64,000 nucleotides of DNA. Source: Devosia ginsengisoli. Its GTDB lineage: Bacteria > Pseudomonadota > Alphaproteobacteria > Rhizobiales > Devosiaceae. How positions within the stretch are numbered: position 1 is the first letter of the stretch; each line of letters opens with the position of its first letter. This document shows positions 10,447 through 18,777 of this stretch, piece after piece. The notes under the pieces are model-generated. The model searched no databases and was not told where the DNA came from. It saw only the letters and a program-made list of their open reading frames with translations. The DNA is taken from NCBI RefSeq assembly GCF_024707105.1, contig NZ_JANQAJ010000008.1:1-64000 (forward strand). Direction: 5' to 3'. Both the position numbers and the translations under genes were made by a program.

Positions 10447-11120
10447 GCCAATGTCCCCGGCTTGACGCGCCCCTGGATGACGTCGATTTCGTCCTCATCC
10501 ACGATCCAGGGCTCGTGCAGGGCCATGCCCAGCCAATCCTGGAAGGCCGGCAGGCTGTAGATGGCCTCGACATAGCCAGTGGCAATATCCGACACGGGCA
10601 GCGCATAGGTGCGCAGCCGCGTCGCCACGGGCGCAAACATGGCGTCGGCGGCCGTGAAGGCACCGAACAGGAACGGGCCGCCCGAACGGGCCAGCAGGCC
10701 GCCCCAGAGGGTTTCCAAGCGATGCAGGTCCCTAGCCACCGCATCCACGCTGACCTTGCCGGGATGGGACGCCCGCAGGTTCATCGGCGCATGGCTGCGC
10801 AGGGCGGTGAAGGCGGAATGCATCTCGGCCGCAGCGGCGCGGGCCAGCGCCCTATCGCCGATATCGGCGGGCCAGATGGCTTTGTCGGGAAAACGGTCGG
10901 CCAGATATTCGATGATGGCGATGGTCTCGACGACGACGAGGTCGCCATCCTGCAGGACCGGCACCTTGCCGGTGGGCGAGCGCTTGGCCAGCACATCGCG
11001 GAAACCCTCGCCCTGCAATTGCAGCACTTCATCTTCGAAGGGGATGTCGAAATGCCTGAGCACCAGCCAGGGCCGCAGCGACCAGGTGGAATAGTTGCGA
11101 TTGCCAATCAACAGCTTCAA
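10443..11120 (-). CDS. Glutathione S-transferase family protein
   Basis: 225-residue cytosolic GST. The N-terminal thioredoxin-like domain has the putative catalytic region NRNYSTWSLRPW, the conserved cis-Pro (GKVPVLQDGDL) and the glutathione-contacting VETIAIIEYLA. The C-terminal half is alpha-helical (FTAADAMFAPVATRL is the N-capping/hydrophobic staple region). It resembles the YfcF/maleylacetoacetate-isomerase-like groups, but the substrate is not evident. It is preceded by a terminator at 11143-11171 and followed by the coupled DUF1489 gene. Confidence 0.88.
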   Translation of the reverse strand: MKLLIGNRNYSTWSLRPWLVLRHFDIPFEDEVLQLQGEGFRDVLAKRSPTGKVPVLQDGDLVVVETIAIIEYLADRFPDKAIWPADIGDRALARAAAAEMHSAFTALRSHAPMNLRASHPGKVSVDAVARDLHRLETLWGGLLARSGGPFLFGAFTAADAMFAPVATRLRTYALPVSDIATGYVEAIYSLPAFQDWLGMALHEPWIVDEDEIDVIQGRVKPGTLA

Positions 11121-11142
11121 AAGTCGCCTCCAGCGAAGAAAG

Positions 11143-11171
11143 AAGGGCGCCCCAGTGGCCCGGGCGCCCTT
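11143..11171 (-). terminator. Rho-independent terminator after the 35-residue peptide gene
   Basis: AAGGGCGCCC-N9-GGGCGCCCTT is a perfect 10-bp stem. On the minus strand it is followed by CTTTCTTCG. It lies between the small gene at 11209-11316 and the GST start at 11120, so it should end the small transcript. Confidence 0.7.
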
Positions 11172-11208
11172 CCGAATTGCCGTTAGTGAAGAACTCTAGC
11201 GTTTCAAA

Positions 11209-11316
11209 CTAAACGCCAGCAACGACGGAGAAAACCAGTCCCATTGAGAGCAGGCAGACCAGGGTCCAGGTCGCTGCTCGCCACAGTGTGGCGGTGGTCT
11301 TCGGTTGACTTCGCAT
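11209..11316 (-). CDS. Small membrane peptide, 35 residues
   Basis: A very short reading frame with strong gene-like features: AAGGAG five bases before the ATG at 11316, a polar and basic N-terminus (MRSQPKTTATLWRAA), one hydrophobic segment (WTLVCLLSMGLVFSVVAGV) running to the C-terminus, and its own terminator downstream at 11143-11171. Predicted as a single-pass inner-membrane peptide with the N-terminus inside. I do not recognise a family. It sits alone between GST and mgtE. Confidence 0.65.
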   Translation of the reverse strand: MRSQPKTTATLWRAATWTLVCLLSMGLVFSVVAGV

Positions 11317-11526
11317 GATCGCTCCTTGTCAGCCGTTCACTCCGGATGTCGGCGGTGTGGTCCACCTGCCGCAACCGGTAGCAAATCGTTAACCCCGTCA
11401 TAAATGCTTTGCAAGCGGCGAAGTTGCCACACTCCACAGGCGCACAGGGTGGTTGGTTAAGGGGTGGAAAGCAAAGTCATTGGCATTTGAACGCCCTATC
11501 CACGACGTCATTCCCGCGACGCCGCC
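11317..11526. other. Intergenic region between small peptide gene and mgtE
   Basis: 210 bases between the start of the small peptide gene and the mgtE stop. It must hold the promoter of the small peptide and any mgtE terminator. I see no strong hairpin with a T-run, repeat or RNA gene here. Confidence 0.4.
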
Positions 11527-12942
11527 TCAGAACAGCCCGAACCACAGACCCGCGATCCCCAGAAACGCGAAAAAACCCACCATGTCGGTGATCGTGGTCA
11601 CGAATACCGCCGACGCAATGGCTGGGTCGGCCTTGAACCTATCGAGCAGGATGGGGATCAGGATGCCCGCCGTGCCGGCCACGACCAGGTTGATGACCAT
11701 GGCCAGCGCGATGACGACGCCCAGTTGCAGATCGTTGAAGCGCAGCCAGGTGACCAGCCCGATCAATATGGCGAAGATGACGCCATTGGCGCAGCCGACC
11801 ACCATTTCGCGGGTGATGAGGCGGCGCAGGCGCGGCCCGTCCAGCTCGCGCATGGCCAGCGCCCGCACGGTCACCGTCATGGTCTGCGTGCCGGCATTGC
11901 CGCCCATGGAGGCGACGATGGGCATCAGCACGGCCAGAGCCACCATCTGGTCGATCGTGGCGCCGAACAGGCCGATGACGAAGGATACGGCCACCGCCGT
12001 GACCAGGTTGACGGCCAGCCACGGGGCGCGGCTGCGCACCGTATCCACGGTGGCATCGGAAATATCCTCGTCGCCCACACCGGCCAGCAGCTTGATATCC
12101 TCGTCGGCTTCCTCGTGGATCACGTCCACGATGTCGTCGATGGTCAGCACGCCAACCAGCCGCTTGCTCTCGTCGATGACGCCGACTTCCACCAGGTCAT
12201 AGCGCTCGAAGTCGCGCGCCGCCTCTTCCTGGTCCTCATTGGCATCGACCAGCACCAGATTGGTGTTCATCAGTGCTTCGATGGAGGTGGCGCGCTTGGC
12301 ACGCAGGAACTTGTCGAGTGGAATGGTGCCCAGCACCTGATAGGACGCATCCACCACATAGATCTGGTAGAATTCGTCGGGCAGGTCAGGCTCGCTACGC
12401 AGATAGTCGATGGTCTGGCCCACCGTCCAGAAGGGTGGGATGGCGATGAAATCGGTCTGCATCCGCCTCCCGGCGGAATCCTCGGGGAAATCCAGGCTGC
12501 GCTTGAGGCTGAGCCGCTCGAAAGTGGGGAGCTTGGCCAGGACCTCATCGCGGTCCTCCTGCTCCATGTCCTCGAGGATGGCCACGGCGTCGTCATTGTC
12601 GAGGCCGCTGACGCCGCGCGCGATTTCGGCGTTGGGCAGCTCTTCCATGAGTTCGACGCGGACGCTCTCGTCCACCTCGGTCAGCGCCGAATAGTCGAAG
12701 CGGTCACCCAGCAGTCGCACCAGATGCAGGCGCTCGTCGGCATCGAGGGATTCCAGCACGTCACCGACATCGGAGGCGTGCAGCGGCTCCATTACCGTGG
12801 CGACATCGTCATCCCTGGCAGCAGCCAAATAGGCGCGCAGGCGTTCAAGCCACAGCGGACTGATGTGGTCATCGGCGTCGCGCAGCGCATTATGGTCGAT
12901 CCCGGCCTCTTGGCCGGGCATGGTCTCGGGATCTGTGCTCAT
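11527..12942 (-). CDS. mgtE: Magnesium transporter MgtE
   Basis: Inner-membrane Mg2+ channel/transporter, about 471 residues from ATG 12942. The acidic N-terminal MgtE_N helical domain runs to about residue 130 (ASDVGDVLESLDADERLHLV), followed by two CBS domains (about 135-255; IYVVDASYQVLGTIPL, VGVIDESKRLVGVLTIDDIV), a plug helix, and five membrane segments in the last 170 residues. The conserved pore segment PIVASMGGNAGTQTMTV is present. In this family the cytoplasmic domains sense Mg2+ and gate the pore. The frame extends to 12978, but the ATG at 12942 gives the usual length and follows AAAGGG. Confidence 0.94.
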   Translation of the reverse strand: MSTDPETMPGQEAGIDHNALRDADDHISPLWLERLRAYLAAARDDDVATVMEPLHASDVGDVLESLDADERLHLVRLLGDRFDYSALTEVDESVRVELMEELPNAEIARGVSGLDNDDAVAILEDMEQEDRDEVLAKLPTFERLSLKRSLDFPEDSAGRRMQTDFIAIPPFWTVGQTIDYLRSEPDLPDEFYQIYVVDASYQVLGTIPLDKFLRAKRATSIEALMNTNLVLVDANEDQEEAARDFERYDLVEVGVIDESKRLVGVLTIDDIVDVIHEEADEDIKLLAGVGDEDISDATVDTVRSRAPWLAVNLVTAVAVSFVIGLFGATIDQMVALAVLMPIVASMGGNAGTQTMTVTVRALAMRELDGPRLRRLITREMVVGCANGVIFAILIGLVTWLRFNDLQLGVVIALAMVINLVVAGTAGILIPILLDRFKADPAIASAVFVTTITDMVGFFAFLGIAGLWFGLF

Positions 12943-13034
12943 TGGAGGCCCTTTGTGTGTCCGGGGTTTCGGGGGCATGCAAAGCTGTAGCCAATCGAGT
13001 TGGGATGCGCCAGACTTTAGAAGAGGGATTTGAG

Positions 13035-13421
13035 ATGGTTACGCATAAAATGGCTGATGATCTCGATCAGATTTTCGCGCGCGTCGAACAACTGGCCCAG
13101 GCTCGCGGCCTGCCCGGCGTGGCGCGCGGCACCAGTTACGGCACGCCGGCCCTCAAAGTGCGCGACAAGAGCTTCGTGCGACTCAAGGATGCGGGCACTT
13201 TGGTCCTGCTCTGCCCCGCCGAGCAGAAGACGCTGCTGATGGAAATTTCGCCCGAAATCTATTTCGAGACCGACCATTATGTGGGCTATCCCGCCGTGCT
13301 GATCCGGCTGGCGGCCATTTCCGACGAGGAACTGTCGCTGCGGCTGGAAGACGCCTGGCGTTTCAAGGCGCCGCAGAAGCTGGCGGCCGAACGGCCGACC
13401 ACGGCACCGCTGGACGACTGA
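13035..13421 (+). CDS. MmcQ/YjbR family protein
   Basis: 128-residue protein of the MmcQ/YjbR family, which has a double-wing DNA-binding-like fold of uncertain role. Typical segments are RGTSYGTPALKVRDKSFVRL near the N-terminus, LVLLCPAEQKTLLME, and DHYVGYPAVLIRLAAISDEEL followed by a C-terminal helix with W-R-FKAP. The start at 13035 follows GAGGGA; the frame is open as far back as 12942, where it would overlap the divergent mgtE start. It stands alone on the plus strand. Confidence 0.85.
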   Translation: MVTHKMADDLDQIFARVEQLAQARGLPGVARGTSYGTPALKVRDKSFVRLKDAGTLVLLCPAEQKTLLMEISPEIYFETDHYVGYPAVLIRLAAISDEELSLRLEDAWRFKAPQKLAAERPTTAPLDD

Positions 13422-13509
13422 CCAGCCCCATCTTTGCCCCATTGGGGCTCTTAGCTCACCGATGTGTGAAGACCAAGATCAATCAATGGCTCGATCCAAA
13501 GGAGACCCC

Positions 13510-13668
13510 ATGTCCCGAAAACTGCTCGCACCGCTGGCTGTCATGCTGGCACTCGCCCTGGCCGCTTGCGATTCCCCGCCCGCGGACGGCGGCACGGCAC
13601 CCCCGGCCGATGCGGCCCCCACCGACACCATGGCCCCCGCCGACCCGGCGGCGCCACCTCCGGCATAA
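13510..13668 (+). CDS. Small lipoprotein, 52 residues
   Basis: The start ATG 13510 follows a strong AAAGGAG. The N-terminus MSRKLLAPLAVMLALALAAC is a lipoprotein signal with lipobox LAAC. The mature part is only about 33 residues, made almost wholly of Ala, Pro, Asp and Thr, so it is probably a disordered membrane-anchored tail. It is followed at once by a strong terminator. No specific function can be assigned. Confidence 0.78.
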   Translation: MSRKLLAPLAVMLALALAACDSPPADGGTAPPADAAPTDTMAPADPAAPPPA

Positions 13669-13671
13669 GAC

Positions 13672-13700
13672 AAAAGGCCGTCCCGAGGGACGGCCTTTTT
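13672..13700 (+). terminator. Rho-independent terminator after the small lipoprotein
   Basis: AAAAGGCCGTCCC-GA-GGGACGGCCTTTTT: a long perfect stem ending in a T-run, four bases after the lipoprotein stop codon. The A-run on the left arm means it could also act on minus-strand transcripts such as the tRNA. Confidence 0.9.
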
Positions 13701-13740
13701 CTGTCTCATCCAGAGGATGATTTCATCCTCGAGGGATGAA

Positions 13741-13825
13741 TGGTGCGGTCGAGAAGACTCGAACTTCCACGTCTTGCGACACAGCGACCTCAACGCTGCG
13801 CGTCTACCAATTCCGCCACGACCGC
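13741..13825 (-). tRNA. tRNA-Leu (anticodon GAG)
   Basis: 85-nt class II tRNA. The acceptor stem GCGGTCG pairs with CGACCGC, followed by discriminator A and an encoded CCA (13743-13741). The D-loop segment GGCGGAATTGGTAGACGC is typical of bacterial tRNA-Leu. The anticodon stem-loop AGCG-TTGAGGT-CGCT gives anticodon GAG, reading CUC/CUU codons. A long variable arm (GTGTCGCAAGACGTG region) and a GTTCGAGTC T-loop are present. Confidence 0.95.
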
Positions 13826-13959
13826 ACACTTTGGTAGAGCAACGCCCCAGGGGCGAAGCGAGTGGGGATGTAGCAAAGGTCTCTGCCAACCTCAAGCGGT
13901 TAAATCGCGATTTGCGCGCAGCCTGTGGAGACGGGTGGTTCTCGGTGCTCTGGTGGAGC

Positions 13960-14193
13960 TCAGCCCCTGCGGAAAATCTTCTCGGAGATCAGCACGCGCA
14001 GATGCCCGTCCTCGACGCTGACTTCGCCATGGGCGATGAGTGTGCTGTTGGCATAGATGTTGAGCGGGTCGTTTTCGGTGGCGTCGAGTTCGATCACCGC
14101 GCCGCGGCCCATGCGCAGCAAATGGTGGACTGGCATCGTGGTTGCGCCGAGCTCAACCGTGATGTCCACTTCAATATTGTCTAATGTGCTCAT
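13960..14193 (-). CDS. FliN/FliM-family (SpoA domain) protein
   Basis: 77-residue protein consisting essentially of one SpoA (FliN C-terminal) domain: IEVDITVELGATTMPVHHLL, then MGRGAVIELDATENDPLNIY, then ANSTLIAHGEV and the closing RVLISEKIFR. In flagellar FliN this domain forms the C-ring and the switch. Here it stands alone, next to tRNA-Leu and divergent from lipB, with no other flagellar gene in the window. It may be the FliN of a chromosomally split flagellar set or a repurposed paralog. Confidence 0.83.
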   Translation of the reverse strand: MSTLDNIEVDITVELGATTMPVHHLLRMGRGAVIELDATENDPLNIYANSTLIAHGEVSVEDGHLRVLISEKIFRRG

Positions 14194-14226
14194 AGATAGA
14201 TAGCGAACCCCGACCCGGCCGACAGC

Positions 14227-15021
14227 ATGCGGCCGCTGAATCTCTTAGGTAACTCTCTGGCAAGCATGGTTATGGAAGCGTTAACGGCAACAGCGGAAGC
14301 GTGCGAAATCGGGAATAAACTGGCCCGACCGGACGGCCGGCCGGTGCAATGGATCATTTCACCCGAGCCGGTGCCCTACCCGCTCGCGCTGGAAACCATG
14401 CGCGCCCGCGCCGCCGCCATCGCCGCCGGCGAGGCCGAGGAAGCCATCTGGCTGCTCGAACACCCCCCGCTCTATACGGCCGGGACGTCGGCCCGTTCAG
14501 AGGACCTGCTGTCGGACCGCTTCCCGGTCTATGATGCCGGGCGCGGCGGGCAATATACCTATCACGGCCCCGGGCAGCGCGTGGCCTATGTCATGCTCGA
14601 CCTGACGCAGCGGGGGCGCGATATCAGGTGCCTGGTAAAAGGGTTGGAAAGCTGGGTGATCGACACGCTGGCGGCGCATAATATCACCGGCGAGCGCCGC
14701 AAGGGGCGTATCGGCGTCTGGGTGCAGCGGCCGGACAAGGGCGCATTCAAGGAGGACAAGATCGCCGCCATCGGCGTGCGGGTGTCCAAATGGGTGACCT
14801 TTCATGGCATTTCGCTCAATGTCATGCCCGATCTCGCCCATTACGACGGCATCGTGCCCTGCGGCATCTCCGACCAGGGAGTCACCAGCTTCGAGGATCT
14901 CGGGCAACTCGTTTCCATGCCGGAAGTCGATTCCGTGCTGCGCGCGGCCTTCGAAAAACAGTTCGGGCCGACCCGCGCCGCAGCCGAGGAAAGCCTTGTA
15001 GCGCGGACTGTGATGGCCTAG
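14227..15021 (+). CDS. lipB: Octanoyltransferase LipB
   Basis: Transfers octanoate from octanoyl-ACP to lipoyl domains of 2-oxoacid dehydrogenases and the glycine cleavage H protein, the first step of lipoate synthesis; cytoplasmic. Diagnostic segments are [34 protein letters not shown], the catalytic lysine in [12 protein letters not shown] (Lys188) and the catalytic cysteine in [13 protein letters not shown] (Cys212). With the start at 14227 it is 264 residues, slightly long. ATGs at 14266 and 14272 would remove a non-conserved leader and give the more usual length. None of the starts has a clear Shine-Dalgarno. Confidence 0.95.
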   Translation: MRPLNLLGNSLASMVMEALTATAEACEIGNKLARPDGRPVQWIISPEPVPYPLALETMRARAAAIAAGEAEEAIWLLEHPPLYTAGTSARSEDLLSDRFPVYDAGRGGQYTYHGPGQRVAYVMLDLTQRGRDIRCLVKGLESWVIDTLAAHNITGERRKGRIGVWVQRPDKGAFKEDKIAAIGVRVSKWVTFHGISLNVMPDLAHYDGIVPCGISDQGVTSFEDLGQLVSMPEVDSVLRAAFEKQFGPTRAAAEESLVARTVMA

Positions 15022-15056
15022 TTGCGTAACGATCCAATCGCGCCCTGGAGGACGAG

Positions 15057-15611
15057 ATGACGCTGGACGATCTGAAACGCCTGTTCACCCGCCAGACCTT
15101 GTTCCGGCTCGACGCGATATTGTCGCCCAAGCTGGTGCCCATCCTCTATGCGCTCGGCCTTGCCGGCATCCTGCTCTGGGCCGTCGGTCATCTGTTCTGG
15201 ACCTTCGGTTTCGGCTTCGGCAACGGACTGTGGGGGCTGCTGGAGATTGCGGTTTTCGGCCTCTTGCTGCTGGTCGGCCTGCGCATTGCCTGCGAGGCGC
15301 TGCTGGTGTGGTTCAAGGCGCATGAGCAGAGCGGCGAGACGGTCAATCGCTCGCGCTATTCGGCCTCGCTGCTCGACGAAGTGCGTGACGCCATCCGCGA
15401 CCTGGCCGAGGAAGGCGAGGATGTGGATTACGCCGAGGCCGACGAATATATCACCCCGGCCACCGAGCCCGCGCCCTATGTGCCGCCGGTGCCGCCCACC
15501 CCGCCCGAACCTCCGGCTGCGCCGCGCGGCCCGGCAACCACTTCGGGGGAGACGCACAAGGCCCCTCGCCGCACGGCCAAGCGCACGCCGCCGCCGAAGA
15601 ATGTGAGCTGA
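15057..15611 (+). CDS. DUF4282 membrane protein with proline-rich tail
   Basis: 184 residues. The N-terminal region (LKRLFTRQTLFRLDAILSPK) leads into two membrane segments (VPILYALGLAGILLWAVGHL and GLLEIAVFGLLLLVGLRIAC) in the DUF4282 pattern. A cytoplasmic acidic helix (LLDEVRDAIRDLAEEGEDV) and a low-complexity Pro/Ala tail with a basic end (APRRTAKRTPPPKNVS) follow. The function is unknown. A good GGAGG precedes the ATG at 15057. It lies downstream of lipB and may be co-transcribed with it. Confidence 0.75.
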   Translation: MTLDDLKRLFTRQTLFRLDAILSPKLVPILYALGLAGILLWAVGHLFWTFGFGFGNGLWGLLEIAVFGLLLLVGLRIACEALLVWFKAHEQSGETVNRSRYSASLLDEVRDAIRDLAEEGEDVDYAEADEYITPATEPAPYVPPVPPTPPEPPAAPRGPATTSGETHKAPRRTAKRTPPPKNVS

Positions 15612-15629
15612 GACGCCCATTTACCGCGA

Positions 15630-15658
15630 GTCACCCTCGGGCCTGACCCGAGGGTGAC
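15630..15658. repeat. Palindromic intergenic element
   Basis: GTCACCCTCGGG-CCTGA-CCCGAGGGTGAC is a perfect 12-bp inverted repeat between the convergent DUF4282 and doxX genes. The core resembles a short palindrome dispersed in many alphaproteobacterial genomes (CTCGGG-C-TGA-CCCGAG). With no T-run it is at best a weak bidirectional terminator. Confidence 0.65.
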
Positions 15659-15671
15659 GATCCAGTCAGAC

Positions 15672-16049
15672 CTACTGCTTGTTGAAGCTCCATGCCCCCG
15701 GCCCTGCAAAGACCAGGTAGCCGAAGATGAAGCAGTAGAGGATGGCGCCGCCGCCCATATTGACGGTCGGGAAGAAGCCGCCTGTCGAGACGTGGCCCAT
15801 GAAGTAGGCGACGGCCATGAAGCCGCAGAGGATGAAGGCGACCGGGCGGGTGAAAAAACCCACCAGGATCAGCAGGCCGCCAACGAATTCGAGAATGCCG
15901 GCGACGAGCAACAGCCCCTCGACCGGAAACGGGAACGGCGTGGGGAAGCCGAACAGCTTCATCGAGCCGCTTTCGATAAACAGCAAGGCAGTGACGATGC
16001 GCAACACGGCAAGGGCCTGCGGCGCGTAGGCGGAAAGACGGTCGAACAT
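15672..16049 (-). CDS. DoxX family membrane protein (paralog 1)
   Basis: 125-residue protein with four membrane segments, of the DoxX family. Segments are MFDRLSAYAPQALAVLRIVT, LLLVAGILEFVGGLLILVGFF, TRPVAFILCGFMAVAYFMGH and a C-terminal YCFIFGYLVFAGPGAWSFNK. Some family members are linked to quinone or thiosulfate oxidation and redox stress, but most are uncharacterised. It stands in tandem with a close paralog at 16208-16585. Confidence 0.88.
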   Translation of the reverse strand: MFDRLSAYAPQALAVLRIVTALLFIESGSMKLFGFPTPFPFPVEGLLLVAGILEFVGGLLILVGFFTRPVAFILCGFMAVAYFMGHVSTGGFFPTVNMGGGAILYCFIFGYLVFAGPGAWSFNKQ

Positions 16050-16152
16050 GGCGGTGCTCCTGTAGCGATCTCTGGCCAGCCGGGCTGGCTCATATCAGCT
16101 AGACGGCCGATGCGACCGATTCCCGACACAAGTCCGGCGTTTCTCCAAACGC

Positions 16153-16181
16153 AAAAAACCCGCGGATCGCTCCGCGGGTTT
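16153..16181 (-). terminator. Rho-independent terminator after doxX paralog 2
   Basis: On the minus strand AACCCGCGGA-GCGA-TCCGCGGGTT is followed by TTTTGCG: a 10-bp perfect stem with a T-run. It separates the two tandem doxX genes into different transcripts. Confidence 0.85.
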
Positions 16182-16207
16182 CCGTATATGTCGCCAGGGA
16201 GCGAGGG

Positions 16208-16585
16208 CTATTGCTTGTTGATGCTCCACGAGCCGGGGCCGGAAAAGACCAGATAGAGGAAAACGAAGCAGAAGAGGATTGCCGCATCCCCGCCATTCAT
16301 GGCGGGGAAGAGGTTGGCCGGAGCATGCGCCATCCAATAGGCGACAGCCATTTCGCCAGCGGCGATAAAGGCGGCGGGACGCGTGAAGAAACCGAGCAGC
16401 ACCATGATGCCGGCGACGATTTCGATAATGCCGGCCAGGCCGAACAGGCTGAACAACGGCGGGGCCATGTCGGAAGCCGGGAAGCCGATGATTTTCTGCG
16501 TGCCGTGGAGAATGAACAGCAGGGCGGTGACGATGCGCAGCACGGCGAGGGCCTGCGGCGCATAGGCGGAGAGACGGTCGAACAT
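16208..16585 (-). CDS. DoxX family membrane protein (paralog 2)
   Basis: 125-residue, four-segment DoxX protein. Its first 25 residues (through MFDRLSAYAPQALAVLRIVT and ALLFI) are identical to paralog 1, and the C-termini are alike (GPGSWSINKQ against GPGAWSFNKQ), while the middle has diverged (HGTQKIIGFPASDMAPPLFS). This pattern indicates a tandem duplication. The start ATG 16585 matches paralog 1; the open frame continues far upstream antisense to rimO and is not coding there. Confidence 0.88.
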   Translation of the reverse strand: MFDRLSAYAPQALAVLRIVTALLFILHGTQKIIGFPASDMAPPLFSLFGLAGIIEIVAGIMVLLGFFTRPAAFIAAGEMAVAYWMAHAPANLFPAMNGGDAAILFCFVFLYLVFSGPGSWSINKQ

Positions 16586-16840
16586 GTGTGGCTCCTTGAG
16601 CATCGGGATGCTGCGCCACCCAACCGGCGCATCTGACAAAAACTCAACTAGAGCAATCGCTTGTATCGCAAAACCGGCCTGCTGACGGACGCACTGTTCG
16701 CAAAAAAGGTTGTTCAAGGCCATGTGCCCGCCAGAATCGGAAGCCCTGCCCCGCGCGGCGCGGGAGGCAGTCACATTGCGTAACCGCCCAAGTTTCTGTA
16801 TGACGCGCCCAACAATTCCCACATCGGAACCACCGCTCAC

Positions 16841-18172
16841 ATGAGCCAAGCGCCAAAAATTGGCCTCGTCAGCCTCGGCTGCCCCAAAGCCCTCGTCGAT
16901 AGCGAACGCATCATGTCGACGCTCCGCTCGCAGGGCTATTCGTTCAGCCGCGACTATGCGGGGGCCGATATCGTCCTCGTCAACACCTGCGGATTCCTCG
17001 ATTCCGCCAAGCAGGAATCGCTCGAAGCGATCGGCGAAGCCCTCAACGAAAACGGCCGCGTCATCGTCACCGGGTGCCTCGGCGTCGAGGAAGAACTGAT
17101 CCGCCAGACCCATCCCTCGGTGCTCGCCATTTCCGGCCCGCATCAATACGAGAATGTGGTCTCGGCCGTGCATGAGCACCTGCCGCCGGTGCCGAACAAG
17201 TTCGTCGACCTGGTGCCGGAAACCGGGCTGAAGCTGACGCCGCGCCACTATGCGTATCTCAAGATTTCCGAAGGTTGCAACAACCGTTGCTCCTTCTGCA
17301 TCATCCCCCAGATTCGTGGTGACCTGGCCTCGCGCCCGGCTGCTGGCATTCTGGGCGAGGCCGAGGGTCTGATCCGCTCGGGCGTCAAGGAATTGCTCGT
17401 GATCAGCCAGGATACCAGCGCCTATGGCGTCGATATCAAATATGCCGAGAGCAATTATCGCGGCCGGCCGGTCAAGGCGAAGTTCTATGACCTCGCCAAG
17501 GAACTGGGCCAGCTCGGCGCCTGGGTGCGGCTGCATTATGTCTACCCCTACCCGCATGTCGATGCGGTGATGGAGTTGATGGCCGACGGGCTGGTGCTGC
17601 CCTATCTCGACATTCCCTTCCAGCACGCCTCGCCCAAGGTGCTCAAGGCCATGCGCCGCCCGGCGCATCAGGAAAAGACGCTGAATCGCATTCTCGACTG
17701 GCGCCGCCAAGTCCCTGATCTGACTGTACGATCCAATTTCATCGTCGGCTTCCCCGGCGAGACGGAAGAGGATTTCGAGATGATGCTCGACTTCATCGAG
17801 GAAGCCGAGATCGACCGCGCCGGCTGCTTCAAATACGAGCCGGTGACCGGCGCCCCCGCCAATGAACTCGAGGGCATCGTGCCCGACGAGATCGCCCAGG
17901 ACCGCTTCGAGCGGCTGATGGAAGTGGCGCAGCACGTTTCGACCGGCCAACTGGCCAAGAAGGTCGGCCGCACCATCCAGGTGCTGGTGGACGACGTGCA
18001 GCCCGAAGCCAACCAGGCCATTGCCCGTTCCAAATGGGATGCGCCTGATATCGACGGCCAGGTGATCATCGCCAAGGCCACCGGCATCAAGCCGGGTGAC
18101 ATGGTCGATGTGCTGGTTACCGACAGCGACGAATATGACCTGTTCGCCGAACCGGTGAAGGCGCTGAACTAA
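16841..18172 (+). CDS. rimO: Ribosomal protein S12 methylthiotransferase RimO
   Basis: Radical-SAM enzyme that adds a methylthio group to the conserved aspartate of ribosomal protein S12 (Asp89 in the rpsL product at 56571-56942). The UPF0004 domain has its auxiliary cluster cysteines at Cys14 ([12 protein letters not shown]), Cys50 (NTCGFLDSA) and Cys79 (TGCLGVEEE). The radical-SAM motif CNNRCSFC holds Cys146, Cys150 and Cys153. The C-terminal TRAM domain closes with [17 protein letters not shown]. At 443 residues it is standard for RimO. It is a monocistronic plus-strand gene ending in a clear terminator. Confidence 0.97.
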   Translation: MSQAPKIGLVSLGCPKALVDSERIMSTLRSQGYSFSRDYAGADIVLVNTCGFLDSAKQESLEAIGEALNENGRVIVTGCLGVEEELIRQTHPSVLAISGPHQYENVVSAVHEHLPPVPNKFVDLVPETGLKLTPRHYAYLKISEGCNNRCSFCIIPQIRGDLASRPAAGILGEAEGLIRSGVKELLVISQDTSAYGVDIKYAESNYRGRPVKAKFYDLAKELGQLGAWVRLHYVYPYPHVDAVMELMADGLVLPYLDIPFQHASPKVLKAMRRPAHQEKTLNRILDWRRQVPDLTVRSNFIVGFPGETEEDFEMMLDFIEEAEIDRAGCFKYEPVTGAPANELEGIVPDEIAQDRFERLMEVAQHVSTGQLAKKVGRTIQVLVDDVQPEANQAIARSKWDAPDIDGQVIIAKATGIKPGDMVDVLVTDSDEYDLFAEPVKALN

Positions 18173-18214
18173 GCGCTTTCAAGGACTTGCGACCCAAATC
18201 GGACTCATTTTGCC

Positions 18215-18238
18215 AAGGCGCCGTTCGCGGCGCCTTTT
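18215..18238 (+). terminator. Rho-independent terminator after rimO
   Basis: AAGGCGCCG-TTCG-CGGCGCCTT followed by TTG. A 9-bp perfect stem is capped by a stable TTCG tetraloop, 40 bases after the rimO stop. Confidence 0.85.
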
Positions 18239-18320
18239 GCATGCGCGGCGGAGCATTTTGCAATCTCACGGACCTGTGACAGGCTCGTCATGTTGCGAGT
18301 CCATTTCAGGAGAGAACTAA

Positions 18321-18572
18321 ATGGCTTTTGACGGCGTAGGTTGGCTGGCAGCCATCATCATCGGCGGCATAGCCGGGTGGTTGGCCAGCATGTTCATGAA
18401 TGCCGGCGGCGGCGTGCTCAAGAATGTCATTCTGGGTATTGTCGGCGCCATTCTGGCGAGTTTGGTCTTCGGTCTGCTGGGCATCTCGTTTGGCGGCTGG
18501 ATCGGCTACCTCATCGCCGGATTTATCGGCGCCTGCATCATCATTTTGATCGGACGCTCCGTAGCACGCTGA
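18321..18572 (+). CDS. GlsB/YeaQ/YmgE family stress-response membrane protein
   Basis: 83-residue, highly hydrophobic, Gly-rich protein with three membrane segments (WLAAIIIGGIAGWLASMFM, ILGIVGAILASLVFGLLGIS, IGYLIAGFIGACIIILIGRS). This is the transglycosylase-associated/YeaQ family, whose members are often induced by stress; the mechanism is unknown. AGGAGAG precedes the ATG. A GC-rich hairpin (CGGGCGGC..GCCGCCCG) lies just after the stop. Confidence 0.9.
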   Translation: MAFDGVGWLAAIIIGGIAGWLASMFMNAGGGVLKNVILGIVGAILASLVFGLLGISFGGWIGYLIAGFIGACIIILIGRSVAR

Positions 18573-18777
18573 ATTGTCGGGCGGCTGCCACAGGGGCGGC
18601 CGCCCGTCTCCAGAAACGAAATCGCGCCGCCGGGTCACTTTCGGCAATGCCATTGCGGCCACCCTGCCCGATCGTAAATTACTCATCCGAACCAGTGCTT
18701 TACCGCTGGACTGCCCGGCGAGCGCCATTGCATCTGGCCACCAACGACTTCTCTCAATCGTTGGAAAACAGCGCCAG

